Part shown: positions 33,687 to 46,313 of the stretch, piece by piece
How positions within the stretch are numbered: position 1 is the stretch's first letter
Layout: each line of letters opens with the position of its first letter
Source: Gordonia lacunae
Lineage (GTDB): Bacteria > Actinomycetota > Actinomycetes > Mycobacteriales > Mycobacteriaceae
DNA length: 64,000 bases
Direction: 5' to 3'
NCBI RefSeq assembly: GCF_002149015.1
Contig: NZ_NGFO01000028.1
Span: 1-64,000 of the forward strand
Notes under the pieces: model-generated
Told to the model about the DNA's origin: nothing
The model's database searches: none
The model's input: the letters and a program-made list of their open reading frames with translations, nothing else
Position numbers and translations under genes: made by a program

Positions 33687-34582
33687 CGAAACCGTATGTC
33701 GCGGAACGCCCCGATGTAGTCGCCGTCCATCTGTACGTCGATCGGCGCCTCGGCGTGGAAGCTCACCTCGTCGACGTCGTCGTCCCGAAAGAGGTGACGC
33801 GCCTTGGGATCTGCCTGGGACAGGAGCCTGGTCGCCAACGGGAGGTTGCGGAGCACGCCGGTGGAGGTCGCCACGAACACGCCGAGGCCGGTGTGGAAGC
33901 CGGTGTCGGGGTTGGTGCGGATCTCTCGCGGTCCGAGGTAGGTCCAGGGGCTGGTGTTCGAGACGAAACCGAAACGGGCGCCGACGATCCGCTCGCGCCC
34001 GGGGATCTCGACGTCGAAGGTGGCCGACGACCCGGACTGTTTCAGGAAGCTGCTGATCGTGGTCCACAGGTAGCGGGCCGGCGTCGCGGCCTTGCCCGCG
34101 TGACGCTTGTCCTCCATCGCGTGGATGACCACCGCGTCCATACCCATGCCCGTGTTGAACAGGAACCACCGGTCGTCGGTGTGGCCGAGCCCGATCCGCC
34201 GGCTCTGCCCGGCGTCGAGCAGCGAGATGATCTGCTGCGTCGCGAGCAGGGGGTCGGGGTCGATCCCCAGCGTGCGGGCGAAGACGTTGGCGCTGCCGCC
34301 GGGAATCACGGCCAATGCCGGACGGCCACGATCGGGGTCGCTGCTCGACGGCGGGTCGAGGAGTCCGTTGGCGGCCTCGTTCACCGATCCGTCGCCGCCG
34401 TGCACGATCACGGTGTCGAAGTTCTCGGCGGCAGCGCGTGCGGCGAGTTCGAACGCGTGTCCGCGGTGCGTGGTCAACTCGACGTCGAGGTGAAAGTGCG
34501 CGCTCAGGGTGTGCGCCAGCGCGTCGCGGCCAGCGGGACTGGTCGCGGTGGCGAACGGATTGACGATGAGCATGACGCGCAC
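33623..34582 (-). CDS. Diacylglycerol/lipid kinase family protein
   Basis: This 319-residue cytosolic or peripheral protein has the DAGKc nucleotide-binding motif HGGDGSVNEAANGL (from residue 61) and IPGGSANVFARTLGI. These are characteristic of the DgkB/YegS-type lipid kinases that phosphorylate diacylglycerol or related lipids with ATP. The real substrate is unknown. From memory it corresponds to the gene next to whiB1 in M. tuberculosis (Rv3218). Confidence 0.85.
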   Translation of the reverse strand: MRVMLIVNPFATATSPAGRDALAHTLSAHFHLDVELTTHRGHAFELAARAAAENFDTVIVHGGDGSVNEAANGLLDPPSSSDPDRGRPALAVIPGGSANVFARTLGIDPDPLLATQQIISLLDAGQSRRIGLGHTDDRWFLFNTGMGMDAVVIHAMEDKRHAGKAATPARYLWTTISSFLKQSGSSATFDVEIPGRERIVGARFGFVSNTSPWTYLGPREIRTNPDTGFHTGLGVFVATSTGVLRNLPLATRLLSQADPKARHLFRDDDVDEVSFHAEAPIDVQMDGDYIGAFRDIRFRHRREALTVIAPPISNAETTT

Positions 34583-34680
34583 GACACCCGAGGATATGGG
34601 GTGGGCCCCGCTCCCGCGTAATCGCGCCCCGTGGGCACACCCGCGGCGGCGCGCGTCAACGCACCAAATATCCTGGGGCG

Positions 34681-35112
34681 GTGAGCACCGAGAACGGCCG
34701 TCCGGAGTCCGACACCGATCCGTCGGTGCCCCCGCGCCAGATCAAGATCGCCGGCGCGGTGACCACGGTCCAGGGGCTGGTCGGGGTTGTGGTCGCGGTG
34801 ATCCTGGTGGTCCGGGGTCTGGCCGGGCACGAGGAGACGACGATCAGCGGCTACGGCACCGCGGCCTGGTTCGGCATCATCGGCGGAGGCGTACTCGTCG
34901 GCGGACTCGCCCTGCTCGCCGGTCGACGCTGGGGTCGCTCGATCGCCATGGTGGCCCAGATCCTGCTGTTGCCGGTGGCGTATTACCTGTTCACGAGCGG
35001 ATGGCCGGTGTTCGGGGTGCCGCTCGCCCTCGCCGCCCTGGCGGCCCTCGTGATGCTGTTCAGCCCGGCGTCGATTCGCTGGCTCGCCGACGATCTCGAA
35101 CCCGACCGCTGA
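34681..35112 (+). CDS. Membrane protein, 143 residues
   Basis: The GTG-started protein has a short polar N-terminus (VPPRQIK) followed by about four hydrophobic segments and a short acidic C-terminus. No family beyond general actinobacterial 'integral membrane protein' similarity is recognised. It lies 98 bp from the divergent lipid kinase gene and 130 bp upstream of the ParA gene. Confidence 0.65.
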   Translation: MSTENGRPESDTDPSVPPRQIKIAGAVTTVQGLVGVVVAVILVVRGLAGHEETTISGYGTAAWFGIIGGGVLVGGLALLAGRRWGRSIAMVAQILLLPVAYYLFTSGWPVFGVPLALAALAALVMLFSPASIRWLADDLEPDR

Positions 35113-35242
35113 CCGCCGGGCCGACGGACACCTCTCCCGGGAGGCGGGCCCGGCGAGCCGCACGCCTCGCCGGCGCGCTCCGGGCAGCCGACCCGTGCTC
35201 TCATCCGACGATCCCGGGGCGGGCGGTCGTACAGTAGGGCGC

Positions 35243-36031
35243 ATGACGCGCATCCTCGCGATTGCCAACCAGAAGGGTGGGGTCGCCAAGACCACCACGG
35301 TGGAGTCTCTCGGGGCCGCCCTCGCCGACCTCGACGTCTCGGTGCTCGTCGTCGACCTCGACCCCCAGGGCTGTCTCACCTTCTCGCTCGGGCACGATCC
35401 CGACCAGCTCAGCTCCTCGGTCCACGACGTGCTGCTCGGTGACGAGGAGATCGCCGATGTCCTGCTCGACACCGAGGACAAGGTCACCCTGCTCCCGGCG
35501 ACCATCGATCTCGCCGGCGCCGAGGCGTTGTTGCTGATGCGGCCGGGTCGGGAGTACGCGCTCAAGCGGGCGCTCGCCGAGGTGAGCGAGGACTTCGACG
35601 TCGTCATCGTCGACTGCCCGCCGTCGCTCGGCGTGCTCACCCTGAACGGTCTGACCGCGGCCGACGAGGTCATCGTGCCGCTGCAGTGCGAGACGCTCGC
35701 CCATCGCGGCGTCGGGCAGCTGTTGCGCACCGTGCGGGAGGTCCAGCAGATCACCAACCCGAATCTGACGATGCTGGGTGCGGTGGCCACCCTCTTCGAT
35801 GCCCGCACCACGCACAGTCGCGACGTGCTCGCCGACGTCTCCGATCGTTACGATCTGCCGGTCCTCGACCCGCCTATCCCGCGCACCGTGCGTTTCGCGG
35901 AGGCTTCGGCATCCGGAACGTCCGTCATGCGGGGCCGAAAGAACAAGGGCGCCACGGCATATCGCACGCTTGCCGAGAATCTGTGGAAGCACTGGGAGGC
36001 CGGCGAGAAGGTCGGCACCTTCGAGGTCTGA
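35243..36031 (+). CDS. ParA/Soj-family ATPase (second copy)
   Basis: This 262-residue protein has the deviant Walker A KGGVAKTTT (residues 11-19), with Ala where most ParA proteins have Gly, and the Walker B/switch IVDCPPSLGVLTLN. It corresponds by position to Rv3213c of M. tuberculosis. No parB follows, so it is not a chromosome-partition pair; its cargo is unknown. The start at ATG 35243 skips an extension to 35195 that has no ribosome-binding site. Confidence 0.87.
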   Translation: MTRILAIANQKGGVAKTTTVESLGAALADLDVSVLVVDLDPQGCLTFSLGHDPDQLSSSVHDVLLGDEEIADVLLDTEDKVTLLPATIDLAGAEALLLMRPGREYALKRALAEVSEDFDVVIVDCPPSLGVLTLNGLTAADEVIVPLQCETLAHRGVGQLLRTVREVQQITNPNLTMLGAVATLFDARTTHSRDVLADVSDRYDLPVLDPPIPRTVRFAEASASGTSVMRGRKNKGATAYRTLAENLWKHWEAGEKVGTFEV

Positions 36032-36080
36032 GGTCGAAGTCCGACGTCGGGACTCCGAGGTAGGCAGTTCGGGTCGCCGG

Positions 36081-37355
36081 TCAGCCCGGGCCGAAAGCCT
36101 CCACGCGTGGTCCGTGCTGTTCGATCACGACGTCGCCGAGCACACGCAGGCTCACCACCGGCGCGGCCGGTTGCGTCCGTGCCAGCGGGATCGACCGGAT
36201 CTCCCGTCCGGTCGCCACGTCGCGGACGCTGATCCCCGTCGCGCTCGGCAGCAGGAGCCGGCCCGCCATCACCTGGCCGGGTCCGAGCGTGCCCGGGACC
36301 TGGTAGATCGGGTTGAGCGTCTGCGCGTTCAGGACGACTGTGGCCTTGCCGGTCCAGTAGGTGACGACCCCGTCGGAGGAGATCGGGACACTCCCTGCCG
36401 GGGGAGTGGCGTCGCCGGCGACGGTGTTGGTCCCGGCCGCGACGCCGTCGGTGTCGAAGCGCCGGATCGCCGGTCCGCTCTCCGCGCCGATCGTCGGGGG
36501 TTCGGCCGGCGCGGCCCCACCGTCATAGACGGCGATTCCCGAGGACGACATCGCGATCACCACCGGCGGCGGTCCGCTCACGTCCCCGGTGATGAGGCTC
36601 GAGCCGTACTGTTCGACGTTCTCGTCGCTCCCGAGCACCGCCCTGAGGACCGTGAGCCGGTACCCGGGGTCGTCGGTGCAGCGTTCCACGACGGCCACTC
36701 GATCGCCGGACACGGTCGAGGAGAACAACTCGCAGTCGGCGCGGTCTGGCGCATCCTCCGGGCGGACCGGGGCCTCGACCCGTCCGTACTCGATGCCGCG
36801 GACGAGATTGGAACCCCAGGTCTCCATCCGGCGGGGGCCCTGCGCGACGACGTATCCCGAATCGGTCGCGAGCCGGATCTCGGAATCGGCGTCGCTGGTG
36901 CGGGCGCCCCGACGACTGCCGGTGCCCGCGTCCAGCGCGGTCACCTCCGAGCATCCGCGGCTGTTCCGGTACACCGCCAGCGCCAGGTCCGAGCTCGCGG
37001 TCCAGGCGGTGCCGACGGTGCACAGATCGAGATCGCGGCTGTACGACCAGAGTTCGCGTCCGGTGGCCGGGTCGTGCCCGACCACCCGTCCGCCGTTGCC
37101 GGTGACGACGACCGCGGTACCGATGGCCGGGGCAGCGGTGGCGTCGGAGTCGGCCTGCCAGCGGGCGACGAAGCGCTCCGGCACGGACTGCGCCGGTTGG
37201 ACGGCAGTGGGTTCGCCCTGGGCCTGCACGCTGGTCGTGTGCCGGACCGGGCTGAGCGCCCAGGCGGTCACACACAGGGCCGCGACGACGACGACGATGG
37301 CCGCGGTGACCGCGAGATCGATCGGGCGGCGCCGCTCGGGCCTGACTCGTGCCAC
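36081..37355 (-). CDS. Membrane-anchored PQQ-like beta-propeller protein
   Basis: This protein of about 424 residues has an N-terminal hydrophobic anchor (IDLAVTAAIVVVVAALCVTA). The large extracytoplasmic part is made of repeats of PQQ-propeller type (VVGHDPATGRELWSYSRD, ATGISVRDVATGREIRSI). It corresponds to Rv3212. GTG 37355 immediately after the helicase stop codon is taken as start; a longer frame to 37514 lies in helicase coding sequence and is a shadow. Its role is unknown. Confidence 0.72.
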   Translation of the reverse strand: MARVRPERRRPIDLAVTAAIVVVVAALCVTAWALSPVRHTTSVQAQGEPTAVQPAQSVPERFVARWQADSDATAAPAIGTAVVVTGNGGRVVGHDPATGRELWSYSRDLDLCTVGTAWTASSDLALAVYRNSRGCSEVTALDAGTGSRRGARTSDADSEIRLATDSGYVVAQGPRRMETWGSNLVRGIEYGRVEAPVRPEDAPDRADCELFSSTVSGDRVAVVERCTDDPGYRLTVLRAVLGSDENVEQYGSSLITGDVSGPPPVVIAMSSSGIAVYDGGAAPAEPPTIGAESGPAIRRFDTDGVAAGTNTVAGDATPPAGSVPISSDGVVTYWTGKATVVLNAQTLNPIYQVPGTLGPGQVMAGRLLLPSATGISVRDVATGREIRSIPLARTQPAAPVVSLRVLGDVVIEQHGPRVEAFGPG

Positions 37356-37365
37356 GCGGGTCAGG

Positions 37366-39003
37366 TCAGTCGGCGACGGCCGCTGACGACTCGGCGCTCG
37401 CTTCGCTGCCGGATGACGCGGTCTGGTCGCCGGCGGGCGTGCGGTTGGCGCCCCCGCGGCGACGACGGCGGCGGCGCGGCTTCGAGGTGCCGTCACCGGC
37501 CGAGGTGCCGTCACCGGCCGGGGTGCCGGCGTCGGCGGGCGCCGCGTCGGCCGAACCGGCGGACTCGGTCGAGGTGGACTCGGTACCGGATGCCACCGAT
37601 GTCGAGTCGCCGTCGGTCTGTCCGCCCCGGGTGCGCCGGCGGGTGCGGGTCGAGCGCTTGCGCGGCTCCCGATCCTCGCGTGTCGTCCGCTTCTCGTCCG
37701 GATCGCGAGCAGGCTTGGGCGCGGCGATGCGACCCGTCTTCGACTCCGGAATCGACATGTCCTCGCGCAGGTTCTCCGACGTCGAGTAGGTCTCCGGCGG
37801 GTCCGGGATGCCGAGGTTCAGGGCCTTGTCGATGAGCTCCCAGCGATGCAGTTCGTCCCAGTCGACGAGGGTCACCGCGATTCCCGTACGGCCGGCGCGA
37901 CCGGTGCGGCCGATGCGGTGCACGTAGGTCTTGTCGTCCTCGGGGCACTGGTAGTTGATGACGTGGGTGACGTCGTCGATGTCGATGCCGCGGGCGGCCA
38001 CGTCGGTCGCGACCAGCACGTCGATGGTGCCGTCGCGGAATCGGCCGAGAGCCTTCTCGCGGGCGACCTGGCCGAGGTCACCGTGAACGGCGCCGACCTT
38101 GAAACCGCGCTCGGCGAGGTCGTCGGCGACCTTCTGCGCGGTGCGCTTGGTGCGGGTGAAAATCATCGTCGCGCCGCGGCCGTCGGCCTGCAGGATGCGG
38201 GCGACGAGTTCGGCCTTGTCCAGCGCGTGGGCACGATAGGCGTACTGCTTGGTGCGGTCGTGGACCGCGGAGTCGTTCGCGTTCTCGGCCCGGATGTGGG
38301 TCGGCCGGTTCAGGAAGGTTCGGGCCAGGGTGACGATGGGTCCGGGCATGGTCGCCGAGAACAGCATCGTCTGGCGAGGTGTCGGCAGCGCGGACATGAT
38401 CCGCTCGATGTCGGGCAGGAAGCCGAGGTCGAGCATCTCGTCGGCCTCGTCGAGGACCAGGATCGACACCTTGCCGAGGACGAGGTGGCCCTGCTGGGCG
38501 AGGTCGAGGAGCCGGCCCGGGGTGCCGACCACGACGTCGACGCCGGACTGCAGCTCGGCGATCTGGGACTCGTAGGGACGGCCACCATAGATCGAGGTGA
38601 CCTTCAGCGGACGCTTCTTCCCATCGGCGAGCGTGACCTCGAGCGACGGCGCCGCGACCTGCAGGTCACCGGTCACCTGCACGCACAGCTCGCGCGTGGG
38701 CACGATGATCAAGGCGCGGGGGGTGTTGTCCAGCGGGCGGACCCCGGACTCCTCGGCATGGGCGAGGCGATGCAACAGCGGGATGCCGAAGCCGAAGGTC
38801 TTGCCCATGCCGGTGCGGGCCTGACCGATGAGATCGTGGCCGTCGAGCGCGAGCGGCAGGGTGAGTTCCTGGATCGCGAAGGTGTGGGTCTTGCCGTCTG
38901 CGGCGAGGGCCGAGACGATACGCTCGTCGACGCCGAGTTCGGCGAAGGTGGGCGCGGTGTGGGTGTCGTCGACGATGGTCGTCTGCACGGCGGAATCGCT
39001 CAT
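37366..39003 (-). CDS. rhlE: DEAD-box RNA helicase, RhlE type
   Basis: This 545-residue helicase unwinds structured RNA, for ribosome assembly or RNA decay. Motifs are the Q-motif region ending in IQELTLPLAL, Walker A ARTGMGKT, DEAD (VLDEADEML), SAT (LFSATMPG) and VI (HRIGRTGRAGR). A basic, low-complexity tail (KPRRRRRRRGGA) follows the helicase core and probably binds RNA. ATG 39003 starts the compact protein; a longer frame to 39168 is less likely. The next gene on the strand starts 10 nt after its stop. Confidence 0.9.
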   Translation of the reverse strand: MSDSAVQTTIVDDTHTAPTFAELGVDERIVSALAADGKTHTFAIQELTLPLALDGHDLIGQARTGMGKTFGFGIPLLHRLAHAEESGVRPLDNTPRALIIVPTRELCVQVTGDLQVAAPSLEVTLADGKKRPLKVTSIYGGRPYESQIAELQSGVDVVVGTPGRLLDLAQQGHLVLGKVSILVLDEADEMLDLGFLPDIERIMSALPTPRQTMLFSATMPGPIVTLARTFLNRPTHIRAENANDSAVHDRTKQYAYRAHALDKAELVARILQADGRGATMIFTRTKRTAQKVADDLAERGFKVGAVHGDLGQVAREKALGRFRDGTIDVLVATDVAARGIDIDDVTHVINYQCPEDDKTYVHRIGRTGRAGRTGIAVTLVDWDELHRWELIDKALNLGIPDPPETYSTSENLREDMSIPESKTGRIAAPKPARDPDEKRTTREDREPRKRSTRTRRRTRGGQTDGDSTSVASGTESTSTESAGSADAAPADAGTPAGDGTSAGDGTSKPRRRRRRRGGANRTPAGDQTASSGSEASAESSAAVAD

Positions 39004-39291
39004 GTGCTGGTGTGTGCCTTTCTGGGCCGGTCTGCGCGCGATGTGTTTCGGTGCGCGCACGAAGATGGCTCGAAAGTGCACGCGCATATGTCGTAGTGGC
39101 ACCGGGGATGTGACCGGGTATCGCGAGGAACTCGCAGTTCCCGCGAGCGACGCCGTCGTCACATCCACACGCTCGCGCCGGCGAGCACGCGCTCCTCGCG
39201 CAGCTCAGCGGGCAAGCGACGGGGGGTCCCGTCGGAGTGCACCGCCGTCGAGTGTACTTGGTGCCCGCCGGCGGCCCGCTACCATCACCTC

Positions 39292-40005
39292 ATGGCGCCT
39301 GCACCCGACCCCTCCGAGTCGATCCCGTCACCTGCGACGTCCACCTCGGTGGCGTCGGCCGAGAAGCGGGATTCGGCGATCGGGAAGCTGTTCGCCGTCC
39401 TCCTGGCCGGCGAGTTCGCCGCCTTCCACCGGCTGATCGAGGAATCGGCGATGGCCCCGGACGTGCCCAGCCGGATCGCGATCGCCCGGATGGCGGCCTC
39501 CGAGGTCGGTCACTTCGACCGCCTCGCCGAGCGGGTGGAGGCGATGACCGGGCTGGGGGCCGCGGAGGCCGTCGAGCGTTACCGCTCGGTGTTCGACCAA
39601 TACCACCGGGCGACCACGCCGAAGACCTGGTACGAAGCGCTGGTCAAGGCATATGTCGGTGACGGACTCGCGGCCGACTTCTACGCGGAACTCTCCGACA
39701 TGCTGCCCCCTGACTCGCAGGCCGTGATGGCCGAGGTCATGTCGGAGACCGCCAACTCGCAGTTCGCGCGGGATCAGGTCCGGGCAGCGGTCGAAGCCGA
39801 CCCGTCGATCAAATCGGCGCTCGTCCTGTGGGGCCGCCGATTGCTCGGCGAGGCCATCACACACGCACAGTGGGTCCTCGCCGCCGAAGAAGAGGTCACC
39901 GATCTGCTGTTCGCCGGAGCCAGCTCGCTGACGGGTGTCGCGGGATTCTTCGACGTCGTCGCGGGCAAACACGCCGACCGGATGGCCGACCTCGGACTCG
40001 ACTGA
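39292..40005 (+). CDS. Ferritin-like fold protein (MiaE-like, Rv3210c-type)
   Basis: This 237-residue helical protein has Glu/His residues in ferritin-like positions (LAGEFAAFHRL, ASEVGHFDRL, TANSQFARDQ and HAQWVLAAEEE). Related actinobacterial proteins are annotated as tRNA hydroxylase-like di-iron proteins. Its ligand set suggests a possible di-iron site, but the reaction is unknown. It is divergent from rhlE across a 288-bp gap that holds no recognised gene. Confidence 0.7.
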   Translation: MAPAPDPSESIPSPATSTSVASAEKRDSAIGKLFAVLLAGEFAAFHRLIEESAMAPDVPSRIAIARMAASEVGHFDRLAERVEAMTGLGAAEAVERYRSVFDQYHRATTPKTWYEALVKAYVGDGLAADFYAELSDMLPPDSQAVMAEVMSETANSQFARDQVRAAVEADPSIKSALVLWGRRLLGEAITHAQWVLAAEEEVTDLLFAGASSLTGVAGFFDVVAGKHADRMADLGLD

Positions 40006-40129
40006 GCCGCACCTGACCTCCCCGATCGCCGCGGTCGTGTTTCGCTCTCAGCGGAGTGCCTGTCCCGCCGTACCCCGGCTGCACTAGCCTTGTGCGGCAA
40101 GCGTTGTTAGACACCGAGGAGGGCGGCAC

Positions 40130-40360
40130 ATGGCCGTGGAAGTGAAGATCGGCATCACCGACAGCCCGCGGGAGCTGACCATCGCGTCGACCCTGACCAG
40201 CGACAAGGCCTTCGCCGAGGTCGAGGCGGCACTGGGCGGCAAGCAGCAACTGCTGTCCCTCGTGGACGACAAGGGCGCCCGCTACCTCATCCCGGTCACC
40301 AAGATCGCCTATGTCGAGGTGGGAGCATCGGAGAACCGCCGCGTCGGGTTCGGTTCCTGA
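40130..40360 (+). CDS. DUF3107 protein
   Basis: This 76-residue small acidic protein (MAVEVKIGITDSPRELTI, ending ASENRRVGFGS) is conserved next to the TetR gene in Mycobacteriales (TB9.4-like). No function is known. GAGGAGGG lies 8 nt upstream of the ATG. Confidence 0.85.
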   Translation: MAVEVKIGITDSPRELTIASTLTSDKAFAEVEAALGGKQQLLSLVDDKGARYLIPVTKIAYVEVGASENRRVGFGS

Positions 40361-40388
40361 CGGGGCCGGAACCGGCCGCGTAGACCGA

Positions 40389-40432
40389 CGAGAAGGGGCC
40401 TGGACGCCAGATGGCGTGCAGGCCCCTTCTCG
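40389..40432. terminator. Bidirectional terminator between DUF3107 and tetR
   Basis: A 14-bp stem (40389-40402 with 40419-40432) encloses a second 6-bp stem (ACGCCA with TGGCGT). It ends both convergent transcripts. Confidence 0.8.
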
Positions 40433-40447
40433 TGTGGTCGAGTGGAT

Positions 40448-43593
<3,146 letters not shown>

Positions 43594-43678
43594 TCTCGGT
43601 CATCGATCCGGGCTGCGCGCGCGATGACTGCCGCGTGCCTTCCGTGACCGGACAACCGCGCTCGGTAATCTGGCCAAC

Positions 43679-44533
43679 GTGAACACCGTCGAGCCGCCCG
43701 AACATGTGTTGAACACATTCGGGCTCACCGCCCACCCGCCCATCGCGATGGGGGAATCGTGGGTCGGCGGGTGGCGCGTCGGCGAGGTCGTGCTGTCCCT
43801 GGTTCCCGACCACGCGCGTGCCGCGTGGTCGGCGTCGGTACGGGAGTCACTGTTCGTCGAGGGCATGCGCATCGCGCGTCCCTTCCGTGCCACCGACGGT
43901 CGGTACGTGGTCTCGGGGTGGCGTGCGGACACCTACATCGCCGGAACGCCCGAACCCAGGCACGACGAAGTGGTCCTGGTCGCCGACCGCCTCCACGAGG
44001 CGACCGCCTCGCTCGAACGGCCCCGGTTCCTGCTGCAGCCGCCGGCTCCGCCGCACACCGATGTCGATGTCTTCACCGCCGCCGACCGCGCCGCGTGGGA
44101 GGAGGTGCCGTTGCGCTCGGCCCGTGCCGCGGGGATGGCCGAGCCGACCGCACCGGACGGCGTGCAGAGCGTCGACATGCTGAAAACCCTTGCGAAACTT
44201 CGCAAGCCGGTCGATCTGCCGTCTCAGGTCGTGCACGGTGACCTCTTCGGCACGGTCCTGTTCGCGGGCGCCGCCGCCCCCGGCATCACCGACATCGTCC
44301 CGTATTGGCGGCCCGCCCCGTGGGCGGCGGCGGTCGCGGTGGTGGACGCCCTCGCCTGGGGCGGTGCCGACACCGAACTCATCCAGCGCTGGTCCGATCA
44401 GCCCGAGTGGCCGCAGATGATGCTGCGGGCGACGATGTTCCGGCTGGCCGTCCACGCCCTGCATCCGCGGTCGACCTCGGGCGCACTGCCCGGGTTGCAG
44501 CGAGTCGTCGAGCATGTACGTTTACTCGTATAA
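43679..44533 (+). CDS. TIGR02569 family protein
   Basis: This 284-residue protein starting GTG (NTVEPPEHVLNTFGLTAH) resembles an aminoglycoside-phosphotransferase-like fold: VVHGDLFGTVLF is an HGD-type loop, although the usual HGDLxxxN is altered. The family is restricted to Mycobacteriales and has no assigned function. It corresponds to Rv3205c and borders the nitrate cassette. Confidence 0.8.
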   Translation: MNTVEPPEHVLNTFGLTAHPPIAMGESWVGGWRVGEVVLSLVPDHARAAWSASVRESLFVEGMRIARPFRATDGRYVVSGWRADTYIAGTPEPRHDEVVLVADRLHEATASLERPRFLLQPPAPPHTDVDVFTAADRAAWEEVPLRSARAAGMAEPTAPDGVQSVDMLKTLAKLRKPVDLPSQVVHGDLFGTVLFAGAAAPGITDIVPYWRPAPWAAAVAVVDALAWGGADTELIQRWSDQPEWPQMMLRATMFRLAVHALHPRSTSGALPGLQRVVEHVRLLV

Positions 44534-44587
44534 CCGCAGCTCACAGCCCTGACTGACATCTGACAGGGTTCTCACACCGTCGTTGTG

Positions 44588-44619
44588 ACGGAGTGAGGAC
44601 AACGTGACCATGCGGTCAC
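44588..44619 (+). promoter_or_regulatory. GlnR-like boxes upstream of narK
   Basis: Two AC-N9-AC elements occur at 44588-44600 and 44607-44619, the second within a perfect palindrome GTGACC-ATGC-GGTCAC (44604-44619). The mycobacterial nitrogen regulator GlnR uses AC-N9-AC boxes and controls nirBD and narK genes. The core is short, so the case rests on pairing, symmetry and location 152 nt upstream of narK. Confidence 0.55.
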
Positions 44620-44621
44620 CT

Positions 44622-44636
44622 CGCGGAAAATCCGCG
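44622..44636 (+). promoter_or_regulatory. Second palindrome CGCGGA-AAA-TCCGCG in the narK promoter region
   Basis: This perfect 6-3-6 inverted repeat starts 3 nt after the GlnR-like palindrome. It could bind another regulator or form a small RNA hairpin. Confidence 0.4.
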
Positions 44637-44770
44637 CAACACACCCCCTCCACACTTGGTCTCGAGTCGCACGACACCGGTGTCGGCGTCTTCCACGACA
44701 GCCACCACTGCACGCAGCCCTGTGCACGGCAGTGACACCACGTAGACCAGCAACCATCGGAGGCGGAGCC

Positions 44771-46276
44771 TTGGCATTCGCAGATCTCAGAGCACAACTG
44801 ACACGGGACCACACGATCACCGACTGGGACCCGGAGGACCGGGTCGCCTGGGACAACGGCAACGCCGCGATCGCCAAACGCAACCTGATCTGGTCGGTCA
44901 TCTGTGAACACGTCGGATTCTCGATCTGGTCCCTGTTCTCGGTGATGGCCCTGTTCATGGGCCCCGAGTACGGCATCAGCACGGACCAGAAGTTCGTCAT
45001 CGCCGCCACCGCCACCCTGGTCGGTTCCTGTCTGCGCATCCCCTACACCCAGGCCACCGCCAGGTTCGGCGGGCGCAACTGGGCGATCTTCTCCGCCGTC
45101 GTGCTGCTCATCCCGACCGGGCTGACGATGATGCTGATGATGAACCCGGGCGAGTTCGGGTTCGGCTGGTTCCTCGCCGTCGCGGCCATCACCGGTTTCG
45201 GTGGCGGCAACTTCGCGTCGTCGATGACCAACATCAACGCGTTCTACCCACAGCGGCTCAAGGGCTGGGCGCTCGGACTCAACGCCGGCGGCGGCAACAT
45301 CGGCGTGCCGGTCGTCCAGGTCATCGGTCTGCTGGTCATCTGGCTCTTCGCCGACCAGCCGGAGATCGTGTGCGCCATCTATCTCGTCGCCCTGGCCGTC
45401 GCCGGCATCGGTGCCGCCGTCTACATGGACAACCTGGACCACCAGACGGCCAGCGGCCGGGCGATGATCGACTGCCTCAAGTACCGCGACACGTGGCTGA
45501 TCTGCCTGCTCTACATCGGCACGTTCGGCTCCTTCATCGGCTTCGGGTTCGCCTTCGGCCAGGTCCTCAACATCAGTTTCACCGCGGCCGGAGTGGCGAA
45601 GCCGGCGCTGGCCGCAGCGCAGATCGTCTGGATCGGCCCGCTGCTGGGCTCGGTCATCCGTCCTTACGGCGGCAAGCTGGCCGATCGCGTCGGCGGTGGC
45701 AAGGTGACGCTGTACACCTTCATCGCGATGGTCTTCTCCGCGGCGATCCTCGTCGTCGCCGGCACGATCGCCGACAACAACGGCAAGACGATCACCGGCG
45801 CCACGTTGACGGCCTTCATCATCGGCTTCATCCTGCTGTTCCTGCTCTCGGGCCTGGCCAACGGGTCGGTGTACAAGATCATTCCGACCATCTGGGAGCA
45901 CAAGGCACGGACGCAGAGTGGGCTGAACTCGCTCGGGAAGACGAAGTGGTCGCGGAGCATGTCCGGCGCGCTCATCGGGATCGCCGGTGCGGCCGGGGGT
46001 CTCGGGGGCGTGGGCATCAACCTGGTGCTGCGGGCCAGCTACCAGACCAACAAGTCGGCGACGATGGCCTTCTGGGTGTTCATGCTCTTCTACGTCCTGG
46101 CGGCGGTCGTGACCTGGTGGTTCTACGCCCGGCGTCCGATCGTCCTCGCGGAGACCACCGATCTGTCGGTGGCCGGCACCCCGGAGGGTGAGGCCCGCTC
46201 CGGCGACGACGGCGCACCGACCGGTGTCGCATCCGAGGGCACCGACAAGCAGGCAACCAAGGAAGCGCTGGCCTGA
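44771..46276 (+). CDS. narK: Nitrate/nitrite transporter (NarK/NNP family MFS)
   Basis: This 501-residue protein has about 12 helices with the nitrate-signature glycine-rich segments (GFGGGNFASSMTNINAFYPQ, and GLANGSVYKIIPTIW in the second half). It imports nitrate or exchanges it for nitrite. TTG 44771 with GGAGG upstream is the likely start; the 13-residue extension to 44732 is not family-like. A charged C-terminal tail (about 40 residues) is present. It is the first gene of the nitrite cassette. Confidence 0.9.
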   Translation: MAFADLRAQLTRDHTITDWDPEDRVAWDNGNAAIAKRNLIWSVICEHVGFSIWSLFSVMALFMGPEYGISTDQKFVIAATATLVGSCLRIPYTQATARFGGRNWAIFSAVVLLIPTGLTMMLMMNPGEFGFGWFLAVAAITGFGGGNFASSMTNINAFYPQRLKGWALGLNAGGGNIGVPVVQVIGLLVIWLFADQPEIVCAIYLVALAVAGIGAAVYMDNLDHQTASGRAMIDCLKYRDTWLICLLYIGTFGSFIGFGFAFGQVLNISFTAAGVAKPALAAAQIVWIGPLLGSVIRPYGGKLADRVGGGKVTLYTFIAMVFSAAILVVAGTIADNNGKTITGATLTAFIIGFILLFLLSGLANGSVYKIIPTIWEHKARTQSGLNSLGKTKWSRSMSGALIGIAGAAGGLGGVGINLVLRASYQTNKSATMAFWVFMLFYVLAAVVTWWFYARRPIVLAETTDLSVAGTPEGEARSGDDGAPTGVASEGTDKQATKEALA

Positions 46277-46313
46277 TCCTCACGGGTCCGGCGAGGCAAG
46301 GGAGTCAAGAGCA

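Noticed and set aside
35243-36031. Chromosomal parA of a ParABS system
   Set aside because: No parB follows, parS-like 16-mers were not noticed, and the position matches an orphan ParA of the mycobacterial core.
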